Source of the DNA: Hesseltinella vesiculosa
Lineage: Eukaryota > Mucoromycota > Mucoromycetes > Mucorales > Cunninghamellaceae
Assembly (NCBI GenBank): GCA_002104935.1
Contig: MCGT01000006.1
Span: 310,001-374,000 of the forward strand
Direction: 5' to 3'
Length of the DNA stretch: 64,000 bases
Shown here: in pieces, positions 35,601-45,287 of the stretch
Position numbering within the stretch: the stretch's first letter is position 1
How the letters are laid out: each line of letters begins with the position of its first letter
Made by a program: the position numbers and the translations under genes
The notes under the pieces: model-generated
Seen by the model: only the letters and a program-made list of their open reading frames with translations
What the model was told of the DNA's origin: nothing
The model's database searches: none

Positions 35601-36152
35601 CAGGTGCAGGGGGTGGACGACCACCACGAGATCCAGGAATTTGGGTTTGAAAAAGTGTTTCCAGCACGGCAGGATGGACGTATAGAGCCGCTTGTTGTTG
35701 TTGACGCCGATCCAAAAGGACGGCCGGGCTTCAAAAGCGTCGACGGTCAGGGTATAGCGATGATGGTTGGCAACGTGAAGGACACAAGTGACGCCAACGA
35801 CCTGCAAGTCCATGAGCCTTCCAAACAGCGATAAGCCCCATTGAGCAGGTAGGGCTACCAGCCAAGGACAGAGTTTCAGGGCGGTCAACAGCGACTTGAG
35901 GACGGACGAGGTCGGTGGGGGAGAGCCATGCCAGTGAATAGAGATACCGCTGATATAGAGTGTCGCTATTGTGAATGGTGAGGAGGACCGGCGGCATTGA
36001 ATCGAGTTGACTTGAAACGTGGCAAATGGCAGCTGAAAACAAACTTGTTCGAGGTACAGCCAGCCAACACGGAATCGCAATGCAAACTTGTATTTTAGCC
36101 ACCACCAGCAAAAAAAGATCGTCAATGTCCCTAAAAGGACAGCATTCACCAT
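26679..36152 (-). CDS. FMP27/Hobbit-type bridge-like lipid transfer protein (BLTP2)
   Basis: Giant protein of 2,966 residues from ten exons: 36152-35373, 35303-34220, 34156-33635, 33581-31837, 31778-30959, 30888-30749, 30678-27766, 27690-27582, 27528-26844, 26781-26679. The N-terminus is a membrane anchor (LLGTLTIFFCWWWLKYKFAL) that fixes the rod in the endoplasmic reticulum. A long series of beta-strand repeats follows, as in the groove of Vps13-like proteins. Family marks include LTPDFIGHFMHWYGLFGGAL, the WPPFPW motif at about residue 1585 (the FMP27 WPPW region) and the C-terminus ending KGRLLFGKNYGS. The family moves phospholipids at ER-plasma membrane contacts. The last 200 residues before the end are a Ser/Asp-rich acidic insertion. 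Confident family call. Confidence 0.9.
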
Positions 36153-36653
36153 GTAAAAAAAAAAAAAATAGAAAGAGACAAGGAAGATGGACAATCGCTC
36201 AGCAATGAAGAAACTGGGAAAGAAGAAAAAGGTTGGGGGGAGGAAAGGGGCGAAAAAATAATAAAAGGCGGCATAACTTTTGTCCAAAAAAGGACAATCC
36301 GGACAAGTGAGCTTGACTTGTGTCAAATCAAGTCATTGGCGTAGTAGACAAAGAGACGATAGCATGGTCATTTGAGGAGATGAAGAAAAAAACAGAGTCC
36401 ATTTAAAAAAAAAAAGAGGGGTGGCCTTGGGCCTGGCGTGCCTGGTTGCTTAACAATCGGCCAAGAATGGAAATTCTAATGAATGAAAGGTTCTTTAATA
36501 GAGAAGTACAATACATAACAAAAAATGGGGATAAACTAGGACTGATAAAAAGGTGGAGAGAAAAGAGAAAGAAATGAGTAAAATGATATGGAGAAGGCGG
36601 GGAAGAATCGGGGAAAAAAAAAAAAGTAACATGATGATGGCACGAAAGGGAAT
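36153..36653. other. Intergenic
   Basis: Region between the FMP27-type gene start and the homeobox gene stop, both on the minus strand. It holds the FMP27-type promoter and the homeobox 3' UTR. No additional gene is seen. Confidence 0.5.
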
Positions 36654-37865
36654 CTAAAATGGAAGAGGGGGTAAAGGGTCAGCCATCAAATGGCTGGGCA
36701 TGACGGTGGTGGTGGGGGCACTGAGATCGCCATTGGAAAAAGCGTGCGAGGCCAAGACGGAAGGGTTTGGCATGTTGTGAAAACGGATGACTTGGCAGAG
36801 ATGCGAGTCCATGTTGATGATTTGTAGCAGATCGTGTTGCAGGTCGGTGGCCAGGCCGCGGATGGAATGACGAAGTTGGCAGGTGGCCTGCATGCCTTCG
36901 GTGAAATCACTGCACTGGATCCAGGTGGGATGATCGTCCATGGTTTCCATGAAGAACAAGGGAGGTTCGGTGAGGTCGATGTCCATCTGGGCAAAGATGC
37001 CGTTTTCCAGGATGGAGATATCGAGGCAGGCAATGGTGTCAAAGGGCACTACCATCTTGAAATGGTAGCTGCTATCGCGAATGTGCCATTCAAAGGTGCG
37101 TTCGGCCAGCTGGAAGCAGCATTGGAGGTCTTGCTGGTTTATCTTCATACGATGCCAGGTGCCGATGGTGATGGCGTTGGCATTGATGCAGCCAGACAGC
37201 TCCTTGACGTCTTCAGGAGGCATGGAGGAAGAAAGGCCAAGGACGTGAAGATCATCGACGGCCGGAGACGGCGAGGGGGACATGTAGGAATAGGGAGCGG
37301 TCATGATGCTGGCGGCGTTGTACATGGAGGGAGCATACATCGGCTCGGAGCTCCAACAACGGTCGATGGGGATTTTCTGGTAATCCATCATGGCCATGGG
37401 GGTGGAGGTGGGTGAGATGGACTTGCTGGAGGTGTACCAGTAGGGAGGAGGGGGAGGCATAGACCCGTGAAAGCCATGTGGGTAAGGGTGAGAGGGGTTG
37501 GCCATGGACGAGGCAGCGTCGGCGTACATTTTTGCTCGGGCTGCATCTTGCTCTTCTCGCAGCAGAGCTCGGCGCTGCAGCAACTTGACTTTGGCCCGGC
37601 GATTCTGGAACCAGATTTGGATGGACCGTTCTGGCATTTGCAGCTTCTGGGCCAGGATTTTACGCATTTTGCTATCGGGGGTGGCGCTGACGGAAAAGGT
37701 GTCTTCGAGAATACGTAGTTGGGCTGGCGTCACTCGGGTGCGCTTTTTCGACGACGCAGGCTCCTGTTGTGGAGGAAGCACTGGCACGGGTACCAAATGG
37801 CCGGGATGTTGGTAATGTTGAGGAGGATGAGAATGCACAAGATGGTGATCAATAGACGTAGACAT
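36654..37865 (-). CDS. Homeodomain transcription factor
   Basis: Single-exon gene of 403 residues. The homeodomain lies at about residues 39-98 (KKRTRVTPAQLRILEDTF; then PERSIQIWFQNRRAKVKLLQ) with the invariant WFQNRR recognition helix. Its spacing is typical, with no TALE insertion. The rest is Pro/Ser/Tyr-rich. A C-terminal half contains NANAITIGTWHRMKI, DLQCCFQLAERTFEWHI and MVVPFDTIACLDIS, a module I know from fungal homeodomain regulators of the HOY1/PHX1/PAH1 type. The absence of introns is unusual among its neighbours. It is divergent from the RECQ1-type gene with about 500 bp between. Confidence 0.9.
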   Translation of the reverse strand: MSTSIDHHLVHSHPPQHYQHPGHLVPVPVLPPQQEPASSKKRTRVTPAQLRILEDTFSVSATPDSKMRKILAQKLQMPERSIQIWFQNRRAKVKLLQRRALLREEQDAARAKMYADAASSMANPSHPYPHGFHGSMPPPPPYWYTSSKSISPTSTPMAMMDYQKIPIDRCWSSEPMYAPSMYNAASIMTAPYSYMSPSPSPAVDDLHVLGLSSSMPPEDVKELSGCINANAITIGTWHRMKINQQDLQCCFQLAERTFEWHIRDSSYHFKMVVPFDTIACLDISILENGIFAQMDIDLTEPPLFFMETMDDHPTWIQCSDFTEGMQATCQLRHSIRGLATDLQHDLLQIINMDSHLCQVIRFHNMPNPSVLASHAFSNGDLSAPTTTVMPSHLMADPLPPLPF

Positions 37866-38373
37866 TGTAACAGGGGGAGAGGGTAATATAAAAAAAAGGT
37901 GGCAATGAACTCAAAAAGAGGTGGACAAGGAATGGAGGTTGGCTTTTTGAGGAAATAAAGGAAAGGAAGGGGTTAGTAAAGGACTGGAGGGGGGTTCTAA
38001 AGAAGAAAAGAAAGAGACTATTCTTTCGAGCAAGGACGAGGTCAGGAATAAAGAAGTGGGAAAAAAGGGGGAAACAAAAGAAAGAGAAAAAAAGGACTTT
38101 TTTTAAAATAATGCAGGTCCGCCCGCCAAACAGAAATTGGGGCCTGTGTAACCTCCATTCACTTTGTGCCACCTTGCTTCGTCATTTTGCGAATGACAAA
38201 CGCTCAATCTCTCCCCACGCACAATTTCACCATCACACAATGTCACTCATTTTTTTGACCGGCAGGCGGCCAGGGGCGGAGATTGAAAGCCGAACACCAC
38301 ACGGCAAAGTGCCTTCTTTTTATTTTTTTGTCGCCATGGACGCTTTTATTCCAGCGCTTTTTTTTTTTTTTCA
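37866..38373. other. Divergent promoter, homeobox gene / helicase gene
   Basis: About 500 bp with purine-rich and pyrimidine-rich tracts. It presumably contains both 5' UTRs and promoters. No coding sequence is supported here. Confidence 0.45.
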
Positions 38374-40901
38374 ATGGATCAGCGATTACAAACGATTCAA
38401 CAAGAAATCAAGGGATTGGATCAACAGATTGCACAGCTCAATCAACAGCGTGCCAAATTACAAAACGAATGGCAGCAGATCTTGGATCAACAACGCTCGC
38501 AAAAGGCAAAGGCTGCCAAAGCAGCGCTTCCTGATTATCAACAACAAGCGTTTGCCTGGTCGCCATCCCTGCCGTTGCTTGCCTTGAAACACTGGCACAT
38601 TGAGGCCTTCCGGCCTTTACAACTGGCCATCATCAACACAGCATTGGATCGACAGCGCGATCTCTTTGTTGTGCTCCCGACCGGCGGTGGCAAGTCCCTA
38701 TGTTATCAACTCCCCGCTCTGGTGGAACCTGGCTTTACCTTGGTGGTGTCGCCACTGGTGTCCTTGATCAATGACCAAGTCTACCATTTGAAAGAGGCCG
38801 GCGTGCCGGTGGCCTCCCTCACTGCCGCATCCTCCAAAGAACACGTCAAACGCATCCAAGATGCCATGGTCGATCAGCACACGCCGCGCCTCTTCAAACT
38901 CCTGTATGTCACCCCCGAAAAGATCGCAAACAGCAAACGCTTCATGGCCAAACTTTCCCAAGCCTACACGCATGGTTTCTTGGATCGGATCGTGATTGAT
39001 GAGGCCCATTGCTGTTCTCAACAAGGACATGATTTCAGGTAACCCTTTCCCCTGGTGGTTGGTAAAAAAAAAACCCCCAAAACTCACCCTCTACAACTTT
39101 GGTTAGACCTGATTATAAAAAGCTGAACGTGCTGCGCGTAAGTGTACCCGCTCCACGCCCATGGGCAAAAACAGTGCCTGACTTTTTTTTTTTTTTTTTT
39201 TTTTTTTGCGTAGACGGTGTTCCCAAAGGTGCCAATCATGGCCCTGACGGCCACGTGTCCTTGGCATGTTATGAAAGATGTGCTTCGCATCCTTGGTATG
39301 CCACTTCCACAGCATGAAAATGGCACTTTGGTCTATAGTGCACCCTTGTACCGTAAGTGGAAACAGACGGTGGATCCGCGGATAAAAAACAACAACGAAA
39401 AAGCCCTTTTTTTTTTTTCTCAGGTCCAAATTTGGTATACAAAGTGGTGCCGAAGCCTGAAACAGCCGACCTGGTTTATCAACACATGGCCGACTGGATT
39501 CTAGAAAACTACAAGAACTGCTCAGGCATCATTTATTGCTTGACCCGCAAGGAAACGTCACTGATTGCTGGAGAACTCTACGCCCGCAGCCAAGGTCAGA
39601 TCCGCTGTGGTGTTTACCATTCTGATATGACCGAGGTAAGCCAGCGATTCAAAAATCACCAGGCATGAACTCACCCGCCTTTTTTTATTGACAGGAAGAC
39701 AAGGAAGAAACACATGCCATGTGGCGACGAAATCAAATCCATGTGGTAGTGGCAACCATTGCGTTTGGCATGGGCATTAACCATTTGCAAACTCGGTTCA
39801 TCCTCCACCATACCATTCCCAAATCCATCGAAGGCTATTACCAAGAAAGTGGACGTGCAGGTAGAAAAGAAGACGAAAAAGCAACCTTGTTTACCTTTTT
39901 TTCATCCCAGGACGTGATGGCAAGCGTGCAGAGTGCCTTCTGTACTACCGGGGACAAGACGGTAGGAGCATTCAATTTAGCTTGTCGCACAAAAATAATG
40001 ATGGCTCTCTTTTTTTTAATCAGTGCCACGTTTAGCCTCCATGGCGGTGACTGAAGTCCAAGGCAGAGATAATTGTAGGTGGCTTGAGAGCTGGAAAAAA
40101 AAAAGGAAATAACGTTTTCTGGGACATAGTAAATGCCATGGTGAACTATGCTCAGGATTACACCACCTGTCGCAAGATCCTCTTTGAAACTTACTTTTAC
40201 AATGATGCCGACCAGTGGCAAATCTATGGCCAGCACGATGGTCTTGTGAATGAAACCACGCCCAACGAACCTTGCACGATCTGCGATAACTGTTCCCGCG
40301 ACCCAACCACCGTCACCACACACGACATCACCAAGGACACCATCACTCTCATCTATCTCTTGCGTGCCCTCAAACAAGTCAATCAGCGCGTCACCATGGC
40401 CAAATTGATTTCAGCCTGGAAAAGTCGAGGGCTGAAAGCATTGCAAGTCGAAACCTTGATCCAGAACCAGCCCCTGATCCGCTTGCCCGTCAACAAACAA
40501 TACACCATGGCTGTAAGCAACGATCTACAAAGGCCACCACTGACAGTCTGTCTTGCCTTTTGTAGGAATTGGAAAACATGGTGAATTTTTTGATCCACCA
40601 AGGCTACCTCCAAGACGACTATCATTTTACTGCCTATGCAAGCATTGTGTAGGTAACTGGAAAAGCGGACGAGCATCTCACACACACACACACCCTCCTT
40701 TTTTTTTTTTGCCTCAGCTATGTCGTAGAAGGACCAAAAGCAATGGTCGAATTCCAAGGGCTTGGGCCATTTAACGATAGGACGATTGAAATGGATTTCC
40801 TTGGGTCAGATCAAGACCAACCAGAACGAGGCCAGCCCAAGCGAAAACGACCCAAACTTACCCAAAGTCGTAGCAAACCCGAAATCATCACCCTTGATTA
40901 A
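38374..40901 (+). CDS. RecQ helicase, RECQ1 (RECQL) type
   Basis: ATP-dependent 3'-5' DNA helicase of 664 residues (human RECQ1 has 649). Exons: 38374-39038, 39107-39137, 39214-39352, 39424-39635, 39695-39941, 40024-40074, 40130-40512, 40566-40648, 40718-40901. An N-terminal coiled coil is followed by PTGGGKSLCYQLPAL (Walker A), VIDEAHCCSQ (DEAH box), ALTATC, GIIYCLTRKET, ATIAFGMGI and YYQESGRAGR. The zinc-binding cysteines are in YTTCRKIL and PCTICDNCSRD, then the winged-helix region (FTAYASI, EGPKAM) and a basic tail. The collinear match to RECQ1, including SSKEHVK, identifies the subgroup. The 39941 donor is the least certain junction. Several motif residues deviate from consensus (see findings). 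Confidence 0.92.
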
Positions 40902-41571
40902 GGCGTGCAACCCTATTTTTTTTTTTTCTCATTTGCCCCTTGCCCCCTTCTCATTGAATGTGAAGAAAAACATCCAAAAATAACGACGTGCTGGTTGCAC
41001 AAAACTAGTATACAAATGAGCGAATATGGAGGCTCACGTACCACATGGCTGATTTGTAAAAAAGTCGAAGCACTTTTTCTTTGTTTTCATGCACCCATCC
41101 TTTGATGTAGTACAACTGCACAAGTAAAAAAAAAAACCTTTTCTCCTCCATAATTTTCACTGCATTAGACGAAAGCAAAAAATAAAAATAAAAATAAAAT
41201 AAAAAAAATAAAAAAAGTTTGCTCAAAGCCTGTGGGTGGCATCACTACAGGAAAAGAAACTGTAAAAGTATTAAAAATATACGTGGTTTTACTGGCACTG
41301 CCAAAAAGAGCCATATGCCCTCTTCGTTCCAAGCATGGCCTCATTTAGAGAATCATATGAAAATGAGATTTTTTTATTTTCACTCTGTGCAGCTCCTTGC
41401 TCCTTAAGGAGATCTTCGGCTCTTTTTCATGCAAGCTCCTTTTTTTTTTTCCAGCTTCACACCCACCTCCTTGTCACCTGCCTTGTATAAATAATCACCG
41501 AGAGGTTTCTGTGCGCGTCTTGCTTCTTTCTTCTCCCTTCTCCTTTTCTCATTTCAACTACTGTTTTCTCG
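40902..41571. other. Intergenic, AT-rich
   Basis: Region between the helicase stop and the coiled-coil gene start, including a simple AAAAT-like stretch around 41178-41216. No gene is recognised. Confidence 0.5.
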
Positions 41572-42903
41572 ATGCTAGCCGGCTTTCACCCTCCACCTTT
41601 GACATTGACTCACACCAAAGACGTTTGGTCGGGCCCTTCTTCACCCTCTCTGTCTCGACTCGCCGACCTCCCGAGAAATGAGCTGGTTCAGCTCCTAAAG
41701 TCCGCCCGCACCTCGCTGCGTGAAAAAGAAAAAGGTATTTTTTTTCTGCTCCTTTTTTCTCTTTCTTTTCTGACCCGTTTGCCATGGGTAGATATCCGTC
41801 TAGCGGCCGAAGTGGGTCACTATTTACTCGAAAATAACCAGCATCTACAACATCAGTACGAGACCCTCTGCCACCAACAAGATCAACGCGCTTGCCGAGA
41901 TCGACGTCAGGACCAGCTGGTCGAGCAGCTTCAAGAAAGCAACATGGAATTGCAGCTCCAACTCCAAGACATGCAGCAAGAAACCCAGCGACTGGAACGC
42001 CATTACAATCGCCACGGCCGTGATCTGCAGCATGACATTGCCATTCTCCAGGAACACCTCGACCTGGCATCACAAAAGATGGTCGAGCTCGAAGAAACCC
42101 AGCAGCGCCGTCTCCAACGCACAGACCAGGCTGTTCACCATGACCTGCACCAACGCCTCTCCCACGACTTTCAAGACCAAGACGACGTCAAGCTACTGGA
42201 AGAGCGCATGGATCGGTTGCAGCAAGAAAACCTGTTTCTGCAGCAAAGCCGGCGCAAGGTGCAACAGCGCCTGGACGAAGCCATGGCCTGGATGAACTCC
42301 CTCGCTCAGCAGACCCAGGACCATCACCACTACCAAGACTTGCAATTGGCCTATGATCAGCAGGCTCAACATATTACCCAGTTGCACCAATCCTTGGAAG
42401 ACCACCGATGGCAATTAGCCCAGATCCAGCACCATCCCCCTCTCGACTCTTACACCCACCCGTTTTATAGTCACCCTAGCAGCCCTCGTCTGCTACCGCC
42501 CTCCCTCGCCACCGACTCTTCCTCTGCTAGCCCAAGTGCCTCTGCTCATGAAGACGACCAGCCACTCCATTTTCATTCACTCATGGATGAATTGGCCCAA
42601 CAAACTCACTACACTGGCAAATCGCAGGTCGTCTGGACCGCTCCTGAGCCTTTGACATTGGCACCTGACCTGCAACCTTCTCTCTCCAAACTCCCCCATG
42701 ACTTTGGCCCCTTGAATGCCACGTTGACCCTGGCTACCTATCATCTATACCCATCACCCTGCTCCGTCACTCCCCAACCCTTGCCGTCACCACGCCCCTC
42801 CCTTGTCCAACGTGTCCGACAGTGGTGCCGCTTTGCTATTGTCTTGACCCTGTCCGCAGTCATCAACGTCATCGAAGGTCCTGACAGTATGCTCATTCAA
42901 TAG
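41572..42903 (+). CDS. Coiled-coil protein with HAP1/BICD-like CC1 box
   Basis: Two exons (41572-41734 and 41792-42903; the 57-nt intron is itself open, so a retained form is also readable) encode 424 residues. After a Pro/Ser head, residues 40-60 read LLKSARTSLREKEKDIRLAA and continue EVGHYLLENN. This is the arrangement around the AAxxG box of HAP1, TRAK, BICD and Spindly, which binds the dynein light intermediate chain. A long Gln/Glu-rich coiled coil covers about residues 60-285, followed by a Pro/Ser-rich segment. The C-terminus has a basic stretch and a short hydrophobic patch (RFAIVLTLSAVINVI) that might anchor to membrane. I infer a cargo adaptor; the exact orthologue is unknown. AATAAA follows at 42905. 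Confidence 0.75.
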   Translation: MLAGFHPPPLTLTHTKDVWSGPSSPSLSRLADLPRNELVQLLKSARTSLREKEKGIFFLLLFSLSFLTRLPWVDIRLAAEVGHYLLENNQHLQHQYETLCHQQDQRACRDRRQDQLVEQLQESNMELQLQLQDMQQETQRLERHYNRHGRDLQHDIAILQEHLDLASQKMVELEETQQRRLQRTDQAVHHDLHQRLSHDFQDQDDVKLLEERMDRLQQENLFLQQSRRKVQQRLDEAMAWMNSLAQQTQDHHHYQDLQLAYDQQAQHITQLHQSLEDHRWQLAQIQHHPPLDSYTHPFYSHPSSPRLLPPSLATDSSSASPSASAHEDDQPLHFHSLMDELAQQTHYTGKSQVVWTAPEPLTLAPDLQPSLSKLPHDFGPLNATLTLATYHLYPSPCSVTPQPLPSPRPSLVQRVRQWCRFAIVLTLSAVINVIEGPDSMLIQ

Positions 42904-43153
42904 AATAAATATTCCCCCTCTTCCTTCGATACCCATTTTTTTTTACCTCTGCAATGAACAAATATAAATAAAAAAAACAAATATATTTGATAAAATAGTA
43001 AGTGTATACACATGGCCAAGGGAAAAATAGAATAATAAACAAGGGAGTTTCATGTAAAAAAAAAAAAGGTGATTGCTATCTGTTTGTATGTACAATAGAA
43101 AAGAGGAGGATGGAGATGGGCTATGTAAAATGGAGGAAAACAAAAAAAAGTTG

Positions 43154-43399
43154 TCAATGGACAAGATTCGCCAAAGGGCGAGGGTTGCCAACACTCTGAG
43201 ATCGAGGACGTTTTTGACCTTGGTACAGAGGGTAAAAACAAGCGTCCAGCGGCAACGGATTGTCGGAACGAGCAATCACAGGTGGGTCTTGCTCAAAACA
43301 GTATGAATGAAGGATTTGCTGTAGTTCATTACTGGCATCATCGTTGTGCTGAGCAGTTATGAAAGGAGCTGGTTTCTTTGGACAAGGTGCAACAAGCAT
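43154..43399 (-). CDS. Possible small protein of 81 residues
   Basis: An ATG-initiated frame with unbiased composition (NELQQILHSYCFEQDPPV, then PLPLDACFYPLY) and a basic C-terminus. No domain recognised and no partner gene. It lies between two plus-strand genes. It could be a real short gene, the last exon of something unrecognised, or chance. Confidence 0.3.
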   Translation of the reverse strand: MLVAPCPKKPAPFITAQHNDDASNELQQILHSYCFEQDPPVIARSDNPLPLDACFYPLYQGQKRPRSQSVGNPRPLANLVH

Positions 43400-43644
43400 G
43401 ACGCAAAACAGTAGATATAAGAATAAGAATAATATACTATAGACAAAAACGGCACTTCTTTTTTTATAAACAAAGAGACAAGAAGATGCTTCTCCACAGA
43501 ACAAACGTTGACAGTGGACGTGAAATTAGAAAAAAAGAGAGAGGTCAAGGAACAAATCCAAAAAACCCATCCCGCCTTTTTAAATTTCCGACTGTTTTTT
43601 TTTTTTTTTTTTTTTCCCTTCTTCCCCTTTAATTCACATCTGGC

Positions 43645-45093
43645 ATGAGTGCTCCAGACCCAAGTGACATGGCCTTGCTTTGGACATGCGAAGTATATAA
43701 ATGACGATCAAATCAATACAAGATGAGTCATGCCTAACCTTCGACGTTTGTTTTTAATAGGTTTGCCAGCTCCATCTGTATTCCCATGGTGACTATCGAG
43801 ATCACTTGCGCACACATCAACGTAAAAGATAAAAACGAACAAGCCATCGCAAAGACCCTAACGACTCTTATTTTTAAAAGCTGTCCAACGTCCTCTGCGA
43901 GCTACCGGTTATCCACCTAGACGTGCCATACAGCGCCCGGCTCGTCCTTCTGTCCATTCTCGTTCGGAAGAGCCTGTGGCCTTGCCGTCGCACATGCCAT
44001 TCTCATCAGCCGCCTTCAAAGGGAACAAAGATCGACCAACCAAATCTCACCACAACCAACAGTCCGGGGCTGAAAACATTCAGCGAACCTCCGTGCCACC
44101 CTCCAGCAACAAGCCAAGCAAAGACAAGGCGCCTGCCAAACCCTTTGACTTTCGCATTCCCTTGGCACCCATCCAAAGCGGCCAGCCCTCCAACACGCCT
44201 ACGCAACCCCCTTCCATCCGCCCTCATACCCCGGACGTACTTTCATTACAGGTTGAATCAGCCCAAAGCGAAACCGATCTACCTCTGGCCAACGCCTCCC
44301 AACGGCCTCTGACTACCAACGGCTTCACGCGATTCAAAGCTGGCGATGGTAAGCTCTCTGACTGCCCTGTTCCTGCTCATTCCTCCTCTTTCCTGATATT
44401 TCCCAGGCAAACGTAAACATCCAAACATCTGGGGTCCAATACCGAAAGCTGCAAGAACGCATGTCCGTCGTTTGCTTCATGATTCATACACGTAAGTCAC
44501 CCAGAGAAAAAAAAAATAGGTGACAAATGATTCATGGCTACTGCATGCAGTGATATCGTCACCAACAATCAAATCCACCAAGGCACGGCAGCCAGTAATA
44601 CATTGACCAGCCTTGTCAAGTCAATCGATGTCCACATGACTCGCACACTTGTACCCACAACCTTGGCACCAACCATACTGGACTATCGCGATATGGACGC
44701 TCGACTTCAGCAGGTCAATGACAAAATCACGGACCTAGCGCGTGAGCAGTCCGAGCTGGACGTGCGCTTCTACATCGACTCGCTCCAACTGATCCATGGC
44801 CGGCTGCTCTTGATACGTGAAGGCGAGGATCCAGACGCTCCCTTTGACCGACACAACAGTGACCTGTCCAGACACTCACTATTACTCACATGGACGGATG
44901 CCAATGGCCATCAGCCCCTTGCCTCCTTGGTAAGCCATGGGAGAGAAAGAATGAGAAAATCACGCTTTTATTCATGCATGTTTTATTTTTTTCTTTAAAG
45001 AAAACGGCGATGCAACAGCCCCAACCCAACGTCAACATCTATGGCGACTATCTATTAAAATACCCCACTGCCCTTGCAGCAGCCGATCTCTAA
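43645..45093 (+). CDS. C2H2 zinc-finger protein, otherwise unknown
   Basis: Six exons (43645-43692, 43761-43821, 43881-44348, 44407-44491, 44551-44929, 45001-45093) encode 377 residues with agreeing phases. The first intron splits a single C2H2 finger near the N-terminus: C-x2-C-x12-H-x3-H in WTCEVCQLHLYSHGDYRDHL with RTH following. A long Pro/Ser-rich linker precedes a conserved-looking C-terminal region (HPNIWGPIPKAARTHVRR, DYRDMDARLQQVNDKITDLA). That region ends in a short coiled coil and helical segments and looks like a protein-binding module. I do not recognise a family. It converges on the DNAAF5-like gene. Confidence 0.65.
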
Positions 45094-45287
45094 GATCCCA
45101 CCCTTTTTTTTTTTTTTTATCCTTTGAATGCACGCTTCATCAACAACATGCCACCGTCTCCAAAGTCTTCTGCACCACCGGTGACCCAAAGATTTCCAAA
45201 GAGCCGCCCACTTTGATTCCCTTGTCTATCCCCCCTCTCTCCCATTCATCCATCCAGCTATAAAACGGATAGTTTAAAAAAAACTGT

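Noticed and set aside
39070..39210. Homopolymer tracts as frameshift errors in the helicase
   Set aside because: The long T and A runs lie within introns and all exon phases agree, so no error is needed.
39942..40023. Continuing the helicase exon to a donor after GACAAGACG
   Set aside because: That donor is in the wrong phase for the next exon, while the T/gtacta donor gives LPRLASMAVTEVQG aligned with RECQ1.
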